Part shown: in pieces, positions 21,457 to 32,289 of the stretch
How the letters are laid out: each line of letters opens with the position of its first letter
How positions within the stretch are numbered: position 1 is the first letter of the stretch
Source: Gonium pectorale
Taxonomy: Eukaryota; Chlorophyta; Chlorophyceae; Chlamydomonadales; Volvocaceae
Assembly (NCBI GenBank): GCA_001584585.1
Contig: LSYV01000003.1
Location: forward strand, 490,020 to 542,484
Direction: 5' to 3'
DNA: 52,465 nt
Translations under genes and position numbers: made by a program
Notes under the pieces: model-generated
What the model was told of the DNA's origin: nothing
The model's input: the letters and a program-made list of their open reading frames with translations, nothing else
Databases searched by the model: none

Positions 21457-24430
21457 ATGGTTGACGAGGACGCTGTGAAGTCGGCCGCGGCTGCCTACCC
21501 CAAACCCCACGACTTTCACCCATCCTATGGGACTGCCGGCTTCCGGGCCAATGCCGGCCTTCTCGGATCCACCGTCTTCCGATGCGGGCTCATTGCCGCT
21601 GCCCGCGCGTTAATGCTAGGAGCTCACACGGGCATCATGATCACCGCCTCGCATAACCCAGTGGAGGACAATGGCGTCAAGATGGTGGAGCCCGACGGCG
21701 GGATGATGCCGCAGAGCTTCGAGCCTATCGCCGCTGAGCTGGCCAGTTGCACGGACGCGGTCGCGGTGTTGGCGGTGCTGCGCGAGCGCGTGTTCGCCGG
21801 CGTGGCCATTCCGGCACCCCGGCCACCCCACGTGACAGTGCTCGTTGGCCACGACACGCGCCCCAGCGCGCCGCACCTGCTCGTCGCTGCGCTTGATGGC
21901 ATTCGGGCATTGGGAGTGCATGCTCAGTCCATCGGCTGCGTCACGACGCCGCAGCTGCACTTCCTGGTCCACGCAGTAAATGCCTCGGCTGCCCCTGCCA
22001 ACGGGCCCGCGACACCTGAGCTCCAATCCTATTTCGATACCATCTTGGGCGCGTTTCTGCAGCTCCAGGCGCCGGCGGCGGGCAGCGGTGCCGCCTCCGG
22101 CGGGCAGACGGTGTACGTGGACTGCGCCAACGGCGTCGGCGCGGTGCAGCTGCAGCCGCTCGTGCCGGCGCTGGCGGGAGTCGGGGTTGAGCTGCGGCTG
22201 CGCAACACGGGCGGCGGCCAGCTGAACCACCAGTGCGGCGCGGACTTTGTGCAGAAGGACCGCAAGCCGCCCAGCGACTTTGAGGACGTGCCGGCCGGAG
22301 CCAGGTGCATACGTCAGGAGCGCGGGGTACGGGTCAGGCTGTGGCATGTCTGGTTCGAGGTGCTGCCTGGCTGTGGCCGCGGCCATTGCAACGAGTATAT
22401 CGGCTCCATTTCGGTGTAGCCCCATTCCAGTCGCAAGGGCTGGGCTTGGCTCCCACGAATTGTGCCTGCTCCGCCCGTGAAATGCGGAGCGCACAAGGAC
22501 TCTTCCTGCTGCAGCCTCCCGCAGTCCATCCCGAGCGTTACGCACCACTGAGCCTCATGGCGCACTACCGTAGTCGTCCTGCACTGCCATGGCCCGCAGG
22601 TGCTGCAGCATCGACGGCGACGCGGACCGGCTAGTCTACTTCAGCCCCGTGGAGGGCAGGCAGGGCTCCGCTCGCGGCTTGATGCTGCTCGACGGCGACA
22701 AAGTGGCCATGCTGGCTGCGGTGTACATCCGGGACATCATGAACCAGCTGCCACCCGACCTGCTTGCCGGCATACAGGTGCGAAGCGAGCGCTTGAAGTG
22801 CGACGGGTAGGCCCAGCCATTGCCCGCAACAGACCCAGGCATCACCTTGGGGGGCTTGGGAAACCGGGTAAGCCACCGTCCTGTGCTCGCGCAGTGTCAG
22901 AGCCGGCCTTCGGGCCAGGCGGGCGGTGGCCTTTGGCTATGAACGGCACCGACGGCGACCTCCCCTGCCGGCGCAGGTCTGCTGTGTGCAGACCGCCTAC
23001 GCCAACGGCGCCGCCACCGCGTACCTGCGAGACGTGCTGAAGCTGCCGACGGTGTGCACCCCGACCGGTGAGCTGCCACTGTGCGGCCATATGCTGTTCT
23101 CGGCTCGCACGTGTCTCGTATTCCCAATCCATTTTCTTGTGCTTGCGATTAAGAACGGGGGACCAGTGATCGGTAGCATAGGGGCAGTAAACACTGAAAC
23201 CGGTGCGCTTGCCGCACAGGCGTCAAGTACCTGCACGAGGCCGCCCACGGCGCTGATCTCGGGATATACTTCGAATCCAACGGCCACGGGACAGTGCTGT
23301 TCTCACAAGAGCTGCTGAAGCGGCTTCGGGAGGTGCGGCCACGCTGAGTCTACATGGGGATGTCGGTTGCACACGCTGCTGTTCCGTAGTTCAGCAGTGT
23401 TGGCGACATCGAGGAGGGGGGCATGGCTTTCAAGTCCACTGGCGGAGTCAGAAGAGGCTGCGTGTAGGGGTCAATAGTAGATAACATCCCGCTGTACTCG
23501 TGCAGGCCGGTGACCACCCCGCGGCCAAGGAGCTGCTGCTGCTAGCGCGGCTCATCAACCAGACGGTCGGGGACGCCATCAGCGGGCTGCTGCTGGTGGA
23601 GCTCATCCTCAGGTGCGCCAATGATGAAAACCTAGCCACTGGCGATGGGTTTCGCCGACTCAGCCATACAAGCATTGTGCAACCTCGTATGTCAGCGATG
23701 CACAAAAGCACACTGCGAGCACACCACCATAGTTGGCGTCCAGCATGGCACACGCGTGTTTGCACGAGCCAGCTGGTCCTCCGACACTCGACCGCCCATC
23801 CACGTCCCCGTCATCGCCTCGCCCGTCTATGCCACGTGTGCCGGCCACCCGCACAGGCGTAAGGGCTGGACGCTGGCGGACTGGGAGGCGCTCTATACCG
23901 ACCTGCCCAGCAGGCAGCTCAAGCTCAAGGTGGCGGACCGCAGCACCATCACCACCGCGGACGCCGAGCGCGTGTGTGTCACGCCGGCAGGCCTCCAGGA
24001 TGCCATCGCGCAGACTGTATCCCAGTTCCCCATGGGCAGGTACCATCGCACAATTCCTACCACCACGTAGTTGCAAAGGAAGCCAGCACGCTATCGCATG
24101 TGCGTTCCCACACGCACTTTGTTACAGCCAGCGTCCTCTTCATTGTCACCCAAAACCGCACGTATCAATCCGTATGGCATGGCGCCTAGCTGTCACCTTC
24201 ATATGCCTCATAAGCTTGGCCGTCTTCCGCAAGCGCTCGTCCTCACATGCGAGTAAACCACACCCTTTGCCCTTCTCTCTCTTTGCAGGGCCTTTGCGCG
24301 GCCGTCTGGCACAGAGGACGCGGTGCGGGTGTACGCCGAGTCCGGTAGCCAGGAGCAGGCAGACGAGCTGGCCAGACGGGTGGCGCAGCACGTGTACGAC
24401 ATGGCAGGGGGCGTGGGGCCCCGACCCTAG
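21457..24430 (+). CDS. PGM3: Phosphoacetylglucosamine mutase (AGM1/PGM3 type), 7 exons
   Basis: Interconverts GlcNAc-6-P and GlcNAc-1-P in cytosolic UDP-GlcNAc synthesis, feeding N-glycosylation and GPI anchors. Exons 21457-22304, 22600-22777, 22977-23067, 23220-23332, 23506-23612, 23857-24039 and 24289-24430 all close in phase and give 553 residues, against 542 for human AGM1. Motifs in order: active-site serine loop [13 protein letters not shown] (Ser65), metal-binding loop DGDADR (Asp288, 290, 292), sugar-binding loop ESNGHG (391-396) and phosphate-binding loop RPSGTED (511-517). All catalytic residues are present, so the enzyme should be active. No targeting signal is seen at the N terminus ([20 protein letters not shown]). 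A TGTAA at 24740-24744 is a possible polyadenylation signal and would place the 3' UTR over the TMEM216 3' end. Confidence 0.95.
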
Positions 24431-24608
24431 TGCATGCCGCATGAGAGCAGGCGCATGCGGTCTGCTGCCTTCCTGGGCCCGAGCTGGACAGCCTGTATTG
24501 CGCGATGCGCGCATTGGTCCTCCATGGCGGCGGTGGGACGACGCAGCAGCTCCGCCACAACGCATGCCGCTTCTCAGTTCCGATTGCACTGGCGCCGCGC
24601 CGCAAGCC

Positions 24609-25915
24609 TCATGCGGAGAATCGGGACGCTATGATGAAGCGGATCATGGCGAGGATGCCGAAAACCATCTGCACGGACAGGGTGCAGGGAGGGCTCTCGT
24701 GATCAGGAAGCACTACCTTTCGCGTTTGGCATCTGTTTCTGTAACCCTGATGCAGCGGTCTAATGCATGTTGCGTGGGTGCGTGTTTTGTCCTATGGACG
24801 CTCATGGGGTCACAGGAACTCACCTGTATGCCCATGAATATCAATGCGATGGCGTTAGTTAGCTGGTCAATCTTGAGCCTGCGGAGCGATGCGGCACAGT
24901 GTTTGTATCCTGTTCAGCCAGCTTGGTTCCTGGGGCGCCAGGTTACATTGTGCCGACCGAGTGGCTTAGCGGCCGTTGCGAGTCACTTACACGTATGTCT
25001 GGAAGGCGATGAAGTAGACGTACATAGCGATGAGGGGCATGGACAGGATGAAGCTGAAAATGACGGGCACGGTGCGCTCGGTCTTGTTGCCCTTGGACGC
25101 TGAGCCAAGGAACCGCCATGGGACAGGGCTGCCGGTGATCGGACGGCGTTCAGTGCATCTCAGCGCAGGCACAGCTGCAATCTATTAACCACAACGGCAT
25201 CATAACCGGGTATCTTGCGTGGTGAGAGCTGCTGCCTCAGCAATGCAGCAAAGGAAATGTAGGCTGCATCCATGCGCTGATGGCACATCTATGTATCCCA
25301 ATCTTGCTATGCACGGCAACGGCTCGCCACACCGCCCACTTGCACTGACCGAGGAATAGCCGTGGCACCTCTATAAGAATCCACAACCACGAGAAGCTGA
25401 ACTCCATGGCGAAGTTGCGGTTGGGGTAGGGTAGCTGCACACCTGAGGTCCCAAGGGGCAAACACTCATGCTCAGTCATGTCTGCTATTGGCCGCTCAAT
25501 CATGCGGTAAGGCCAAGCTTCTCCCTTACAACTGCAGGCCGGGTACACGCCGAGTCCTTGCGCAGGCCGTACCGCTCAATCATGCGGTAAGGCCAATTAC
25601 AACTGCAGGCCGGGTACACGCCGAGTCCTTGCGCAGGCTGGGTTCACTCCTCCCCTCGGCCGCAGGCTGCAACCCCACCCCCGCCCCTCCTCATTCTGCC
25701 CTCACGGAGTTTTCACCTTTGTAGACGAAGACCAGAATGTTGAGGATGTAGTACACCACATCCCACCATCCACCGAAGTAAATGAAAATCTGAAAGCCTA
25801 GAGACGTTAGGACTCTTCGACGTGGCTTCTGAGGCGGCTTCTGGCCTGCTGCAGCCGCTTGCGTGGCTGTCGCGACCGGTCCCACCGGTCCCACGTCCGG
25901 CTGACTTGGATTCAT
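24609..25915 (-). CDS. TMEM216: TMEM216 (MKS2/JBTS2) ciliary transition-zone membrane protein, 5 exons
   Basis: TMEM216 belongs to the MKS module that gates protein entry at the base of cilia; loss in humans causes Joubert and Meckel syndromes. Exons 25717-25915, 25350-25442, 24991-25099, 24824-24878 and 24609-24668 join in phase to 171 residues (human 145). Segments align along the whole family: LTSLGFQIFIYFGGWWDVVY, LNILVFVYKG, VQLPYPNRNFAMEFSFSWLW, ILIEVPRLFLASKGNKTER, PVIFSFILSMPLIAMYVYF, IAFQTYV, LKIDQLTNAIALIFMGIQ and MVFGILAMIRFIIASRF. Four membrane helices are visible. The first 36 residues are a Pro/Ala/Gln-rich extension absent from human. The gene converges with PGM3; the stops are 178 bp apart. 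Presence of this gene fits a flagellated alga. Confidence 0.93.
25492..25638. repeat. Direct duplication inside TMEM216 intron 1
   Basis: Two copies begin ccgctcaatcatgcggtaag and end ccgagtccttgcgcaggc (25492-25567 and 25572-25638). The second lacks about 9 bases (gcttctccc-like stretch) present in the first. Both lie between TMEM216 exons 1 and 2, and splice sites are not disturbed. Confidence 0.85.
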
Positions 25916-27435
25916 CCTAGGTACCTACGTAACTACAGAGATAGGTTGTCACATGTATGGATATATGTAGTCCTTCTGCAGGCCGGTTTGCTGTGATGCC
26001 AGGTGGAGGGCACACACAAGTTCGTTTAAGTTAGTCCAATAGGAAGCGACTACGCATTTGTCGGGACGCGCGCAGCACGAGCAGCAGCGAAAGCTGGTGC
26101 GAATGGAGTTTCGCAATCCAGAACCTGTGCCGTGCATGTCCACCTCTACCCGCGTAACCCGCTTCGCGATGAAGTGTGCAGCTCGCCGGTGCCTGCAAGG
26201 TGGAAAAAATTTGAGGACAAAAGCATACGAACGGATGAGCGACGAGGGGAGCCAGGGTCAAGAGCAGGGGAGCCTCAGGGGAGCTAGGTCGCTCATCCGT
26301 CCGTGTGGTTTGTCCTACATCCAAAAGTATGTAGGCGGGTCTTGCCATAGCTACCTCCATTAATCAGTCATCCTGCTGCCAGTGCGTGCGCAGCTTGTGC
26401 TCATCGGAACGTAGTCAATGTGGCACCGAAGCAAGACAGAGCAGCTTACAAAGCAGCAATCGGCCTGGATTAGAACGCACCGAACATATTCACAGGTGTG
26501 CGCAAAGGTTTCTCCAGCCGCAAGTAGTAACTCTTCCCCTGTATCCAGAAGGTCCAGACCGCGCACACCGCGCGCTGTGAAGTCCCCACGCCTTTATTGG
26601 TATGTATCCAAAATGGGTAAGCACATCATTCCATAATACAGTGGGACTCTCACTTTCGAAAGACCGTTGCCCTCCTCTCGTTGTTGTCAGCACCACAAGA
26701 GGCCTCAACCGTGACGCTGTGCACATGCTGGTGCACTCTACACGCAAGGCCGGATGATGGTTTCGCGCCCTCAAGGCTACAACTACCACAGAGCGTCACG
26801 TCCTCAAACCGCAAGTAACGTAGAGCGCCTCCAGCAGCTCAAGCCCTTGCCGCCCTATCCCAGGCGTACCCCACGTGGTGCCTGGCACCCACAGTGGGTT
26901 CAGCGCGCCTCCTCATTCAGCACTGCTCCATAGGTAGCCGGAAACTCTGCGCAAACATATCAACATTCTAACGAACTTGTGGCCGCTCTCGCAGGTCGCC
27001 TGTCGACCTACTAACATGTCCTCCAGCACGGTTAAGACGTACACTCAAAATCCTATTCAGACTATGAATGGAAAGCGGCATCAAGCGTTCAGCCAGACCA
27101 TTTAGCCCCCCAGTCCCGACGTCAGCATCCCAGGCCCGAAGTGCTGTCCAGGGGGTTTTCCCACCCACGCAGCCCTACGCGCTGCGACTGCAGAATCGTC
27201 TAGCCATGTTCTAGCGACACATTACGCGAGCAAAGTTTTGATGGGAGCGCGAATGAGAGGTGATTGGGCGCAAAGCCGCTACCAGATGGCAGAGACTGTT
27301 CTGCAAGCCATGTCACCGCTATAGGGTTCCCTGCTAACAGGGGAAGCGTTTAGTCCAGCCATTATCTGCCGCAAGTCAGAAACCGCGCCAATCAAGCTGC
27401 TGACCGTTCCACCATCAACCCGTCGGCGTGTCCCA
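25916..27435. other. Intergenic interval upstream of TMEM216
   Basis: This stretch should hold the TMEM216 promoter and 5' UTR and the 3' UTR of the gene ending at 27436. Several short frames on both strands were examined; none shows family features or well-phased splice joins. Base composition is less GC-rich than in the coding parts. Confidence 0.5.
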
Positions 27436-28902
27436 CTACTTCTTGGGCTCAGCCGCCGTGACTCGGGTGCCGTTGGAGAGCGTCGGCGGGGGCGCCGTCC
27501 GGGGCAGGTGGCAGCGCTCGTCATACAAAAGACTGTCCGCCACGTGCTCCTGGTCCTCGTCGTTCTTCCGTGCTGCGTACTCCTTCCACCAGCTGGCCAC
27601 ACAGAAGCACACGGGCAGGAAGGCAAGGGCCAGGCTCACACGGTGTTGCGTGCACTTCGGCAGCTGCGGATCAGGGTGATGGGCTTCCTTTGTTTGGCAG
27701 CGCCTGCGCTTGTCAACTTCGTGCGTACAACATAGGCGCGGAAAAGCAAGGGAGTCACGGGTGCAGGTGCCGCGCCCCCTCCCACGCGCAATCCAGGTAG
27801 CTCGTCAGTTAGGTGCTACGTGTGTAAGGAGCGTGTGACCCGCAGTTCGGCTCGGAGGCTCGGAGGGGAATCGGATGCAAAGCGGGAGCACCGATGCCCA
27901 TGATAGCACTATCGCACAAACAGAGGATGATGCAGCCCAGGGAACGGTGCGGCTCGCTTTGGCCGCGGCTTCGCCCTAAACCGCCCTAGACCCTAGCGGC
28001 GGGATTCTCAGATTATGTCATGTTACTTTGTAGGCACTTCTTCACTGGTGGTGCCAAGCGTGCCTCTGGGCCAGTTCGTTGCGAGTTCTCGGCGCCATCG
28101 GCCAACCTTACCTGCTCAGTGACTTGTCCAATTGTTGGTGTTTCTCCTCCTCACTTAGCTCCCCACGGATTGCCCGGAGAACATGGTCCGGGAGGACAGA
28201 CTTCGCAGAGGACTCGTTTGAGGCCATGTTGGAATTCGACACGTCCAGATTCTTGCCTGATGGCACCTTTGCCAGAGGAGCTCCCTCTGCGGGTTTTGGG
28301 CCGGAGGAACAGGAAGGTTTCGGAGGAAGCAAACCTGCAAGGTTCAGGTCTTTTGCTAGGAGGAGCCAGCTACAGAGCCGGCATACAATTAATGCGACCA
28401 CTCCCACTCACCCAAAGGCGGTAGTGACCCCGTCCGCGAACTTCTACAGCAGACGCTGCCGCGGGGAGTTGTCCGAACACCGAGCATTGGCGCCACAATG
28501 AGTTGAGACCAAGGAAGACGGAATAGCTGATGTGCAAACGAGTGCTGCGGCTTGCAACAAAGATTTATGCAATAGGACAGTTTCCGCTGTGCATAAATAC
28601 CTATGCTTAGTCGTAAGCAGGCGCGCAGCGGAATCACCTGAAGAACATCGTGGGAAAAACACGTACCCAACCGACTAACCAATGCCCACCACGACGCAGA
28701 GCATGATTGGCCAAAGGAAGCGGTGCAGATTCCTGCTGTAATCCTTAGCCGTTGATATTCTCGCTGTGTATCGTTTACACGGGTTTTGGCGGGTGACCTG
28801 AGACGAAGGTCAGTGAGAAGATCGGCGGACATTCAACTATAATTTCATGCGTTCAAAGTGAAGTGATCTAGCTAGGGTGACATACCGGTACACGCCAGCC
28901 AT
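27436..28902 (-). CDS. Unidentified small multi-exon membrane protein, tentative model
   Basis: Not recognised. Three exon-like blocks are supported. The last exon (27436 to about 27690) encodes VSLALAFLPVCFCVASWWKE, then YAARKNDEDQEHVADSLLYD and a polar tail ending AAEPKK. A middle exon (about 28110-28336) follows an acceptor at 28337, encodes LLPPKPSCSSGPKPAEGAP and later MASNESSAKSVLPDHVLRAI and RGELSEEEKHQQLDKSLS, and ends at a good donor AG|GTAAGG. An upstream exon (about 28680-28802) has a membrane-like stretch whose phase-1 donors match the 28337 acceptor, in two alternative frames. A possible first exon MAGVYR starts at 28902, next to a strong GTATGT donor. The join to the last exon does not close in phase, so an exon is missing or a site is wrong. 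Perhaps two membrane helices; function unknown. Confidence 0.35.
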
Positions 28903-31900
28903 GGACTCTGCGGAGGATCGCCGCGTCATCTGCAAAGTGTAGGTGTCTTTATTAGGTGTCAGAACGAATCTTTTCAGTCACCATGTAGAATACTTGCGGA
29001 GCGTGCACCATGGGGTTGCACGTCACCGGCCCACGTCCCGCCGGCCGCCCCGCCGTACCCAGGTGCCTCCGGCAGTATGCCCGGTACACCTGCCCCCGCT
29101 GCAACACTGCATACTGCTCGCTCGCTTGTTACAAGCAGCACAGCGAGAGCTGCACGGAGTCATTCTACAGGTTGGCGTGTGCGGGTGGCTGTGCCGATGT
29201 TGTGCAGTGCAGTGGCTCCTGGAACTCGTGGAGTGCAGTCCGGGCAACATCCGTGCCACCTCGCCATGTCCATGGCATCACCGCCACGCTATCTGCAATT
29301 CCGTTTGCCACATGTCCTCGCCGGGAACCTGGTCGCACTGGGCCTTGCACTGGCACTGCATCGGTCGCATCGGTGCATCAGTCGTGCCGACATGGTTGAT
29401 TGTTCTACCCGATGTGGCGGCTGGCAGCATAACGTACCCCCTACACGCCCCAAAGCACCGCCGGCCGTGCGCGACCTAGTCCCCACCCCGTAGCCTGCCA
29501 TCGCCGCAGGCGCGCCCCACTTTGACACCATGCCTTACGCCATCACGCCCCCGTGCACCCTTGCCTCCTTGCCACCACGGGGCAGGGAGCAAGCCTCAGG
29601 GGAGCTGCGCGCCGTGCGGGCCGGCGATGAGCAGCGACACGCGATGCTGGAAATCCTGCAGCGCGTGTCGGCCCGGCAGCTGGAGGATGAGGAGCGGCAG
29701 CGGCCCATGCTGGAGTCGCTGCTGGGGTTGCGGCTGGGGCCAGGCCAGGAGGGGGAGGGGGAGGAGGGAGAGGGGGACGAGGGCAGCGACGATGAGGACG
29801 AGGGGATGGGAGACGAAGAGGGAGAGGAAGAGAGCGAGGAGGAGGGCGGAGAAGGAGGAGGAGGCGGAGGAGGAGGCGCCGGCTTGGGTGTCCTGGCGTC
29901 GCTGCTCAGTCGGGAGTCGCTGGAGCGGCTGCTGCGTAAGGTGGGCGGGGCAGTCCGGGGGGCGCGCGGGTTCACCGCGGGTCGGGCGGGGGCGGCCGGC
30001 AGCATCGGCCCAGGACCTTTGGGCGGTTGGGTGCGGGGGAGCGGCTCGGGGCGCGTGCTGTTTGGGGTCCGTGGCGCGAGAGGAGGGAGGCCAGGTCGTG
30101 GCCACAAGCCAAACTGCAGTTTGCATCCGGCGCACGCCGTGACGGCGCTGCCTAGTCTGCCATGAGCCCTTAGCGACGGCAGGCGTTTGCAGGGCATCCT
30201 CAACCCACGGGCATGCCCCGCAGCACAGCCAGGACCCTCCCGTCGGCTCACCGCTCCCCTGGTCGACCATGCCGAACCTGCCTGGCCCAATGGGTCGCGA
30301 GCGCCCGCCAAGAACGGGACCTCCGCAGATCCCGGCCGCCTGCCCGGGATCTGCCGGCACGCGGCCCTTCCCCGGACATGTTTGCTGACCCCGTCGCTCC
30401 TCGTGCGCCGCGCGCTTCTGTCACACGGTCTCTCCCCGCAGGCCGCGAGCTGCGGAACGGACGAGTGGGAGGTGGAGGAGGGGGACCTGACGCCGGAGGA
30501 GTGGCGCGCCTTCCAGCGGGCGGTGGCGCTGGGGCAGGTGTGCTCGCCGGAGGCCGGGAGCCGGCGGCCATGAGCCGGGATGGAAAACGAGTCTTTGAGT
30601 GGGATCAGGGACGGGGACGTGCGTACCGACCATGTCGTATCACGGCAAGAAGCGGCGAGCCGCAATTGCTGACTGGGGCGGGAGGCAGGTGTCGGGCCCC
30701 TCAGCGCTCGGGTGGCCAAACACGGGCGCGCGTTGGCACCGCCCATGTTACGCACACCTCCTTCCTAAGGGTTCTCACATGAACAGCTAACGACCTCATT
30801 CCGCTGTGCCTTCGCTGTGCTTCCCCCTCCGACAGCTAGGCGGGGCAGTGCCGCCCTGGCAGCCATGGTGGACCAGGGCGGAGGCGCGCGAGCTGGCGCT
30901 CTCGTCCACGGGACAGCGGCTCGTGACGCCGCTGGCGGAGGCCTCGCCTTCCTATGACAGAACAGCAGAAGCTCTATCTGTAAGCGCCGGCGGGGAGGAC
31001 GCCAGCGGGCTGCCCAGCGGCAGCGAAGGCAGAGGCGCCGGGCCGCACACGAGCGGCGGAGGCGGTGGAGGCGGGAGTGGCGGAGGCGATGGTCTGCCGG
31101 AGCCGCCGGACGAGCCGCTGCCGCCCCTCTCCTCACTGACGCGCGCCGCGCCGTCGCCCCAACTCGCGTGGCACCTTGTAGAGGTGTTGTACGCGTACTG
31201 CCACGTGCTGCGGTCGTACAATGGCGACTGGGGCCAGGACCCAGACGCCGCGGCGGCGGCGCTGCTGTGCCTCACCGACGTGCTGGCGGCGGCGGCGGGC
31301 TCGAAAGCCTTCAGCCGGAAGGGGGCGCCCGGGGGGGCAAGTTGGCGGCGGCGGGGGCGGCGGGAGCGGCACCGCGGCCTGGGAGAGGAGGAGGTGGAGA
31401 GGCCGAGACCGAGGAGAGCGATGAGGAGGTTGGGGCGCCGGCTCCGCGGTTGCCGGGCTCCGCGACGGAGGCGTGCCTACACGTGGTGGAGCGCGCGTGT
31501 GCGCCGCCGCTGGGCTCCTCTCGAGTAAGTGCAGCCCACGGGGGATCCGTGACGGGGGCTCCGACCGAACAAACCTTCTAGGGTGGCGGGCCTTGCTGCG
31601 CGCGGTGCAAGGGCGGGCGCCTGGTAGGCGTGGGCGGCGCGTGAAGGAAAGAAGGTCTTTACATCCTGGTCGTGGGGCGTCCTGGACCCGGAGCGCTCAC
31701 GCAGCCCTGAGTTCCTCCCTAGAGGCCAGAGGCCAGCAACAAAACCGGGCACGCCTTGTCTCCACAGGACCGCTCGTATGCCGTATCCGTGCTGTACGAC
31801 GCCGTAACGCTGCTGGACAACGGCCGGGCTAGCGTGCTGCTGGCGCTGGCGGATGCGCGAAGGCTGCTGCTGTGCGCGCTGCTCGGTCCTGGGCCGGCGG

Positions 31901-32289
31901 CGGACCGGGCGGAACGGCACCAGCGCCCCGGTGGGGGGCGAGCAGGAGGCGGCAGCACCAGCGTGCCGCGGGAAGCGGCGCCCGCGAGGCCGGGCGGCGG
32001 AGCACGCAGCAGCGCGGGCGCGGGGCTGCCGCTGGAGCGGCGCGAGCGGGCAAGGCTGGCCGCGGCGGAGCGCAAGCTTTGGTTCTTCCTGGTCTGGGCA
32101 AACCAGCTGTCGGAGGAGGAGCTCGGGCAGGCGGCGGAGGCGGCCGCCTCAGAATGGCAGCTGCAGCACTCGACGGTGGTGGCAGCGGCCGGGGCGCCGG
32201 CAAGCGCAGGCGTGACCGTGACGGGAGGGAGAGGGGCGACGGGGGCCGGTCTTGCGGCAGGCGGAGCCGGCGGGAGGGTCGCGGGCTGA
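28901..32289 (+). CDS. ZNHIT2: ZNHIT2-like HIT zinc-finger protein, 6 exons with an internal frame break
   Basis: ZNHIT2 binds the R2TP/R2SP co-chaperone machinery and helps U5 snRNP assembly. Exons: 28901-28938, 29063-29178 (or to 29170), 29510-29940, 30442-30537, 30836-31524, 31768-32289. The N terminus gives CKVCLRQYARYTCPRCNTAY and CSLACYKQHSESCTESFYR, a HIT finger with CxxC...CxxC...C...C...H...C ligands and the family's terminal FYR. Exon 3 has a long Glu/Asp/Gly stretch. Exon 4 (EEGDLTPEEWRAFQRAV) and exon 5 (AVPPWQPWWTRAE, LAWHLVEVLYAYCHVLRSYN) match the family's middle region. Exon 6 (RKLWFFLVWANQLSEEEL) ends in a low-complexity tail. Exon 5 is 689 nt and leaves phase 2, while exon 6 enters in phase 0. 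The coding-like frame switches within G-runs near 31320-31350, so an assembly indel or a pseudogene must be considered. Confidence 0.78.

Noticed and set aside
26000..27400. Several 60-110 codon frames on both strands
   Set aside because: None has a recognisable domain, and neighbouring splice sites do not connect them in phase.
29535..30755. 406-codon minus-strand frame
   Set aside because: It lies opposite ZNHIT2 exons 3 and 4, is made of Pro/Ser/Arg runs, and shows no domain. The plus strand has the HIT finger and phased exons.
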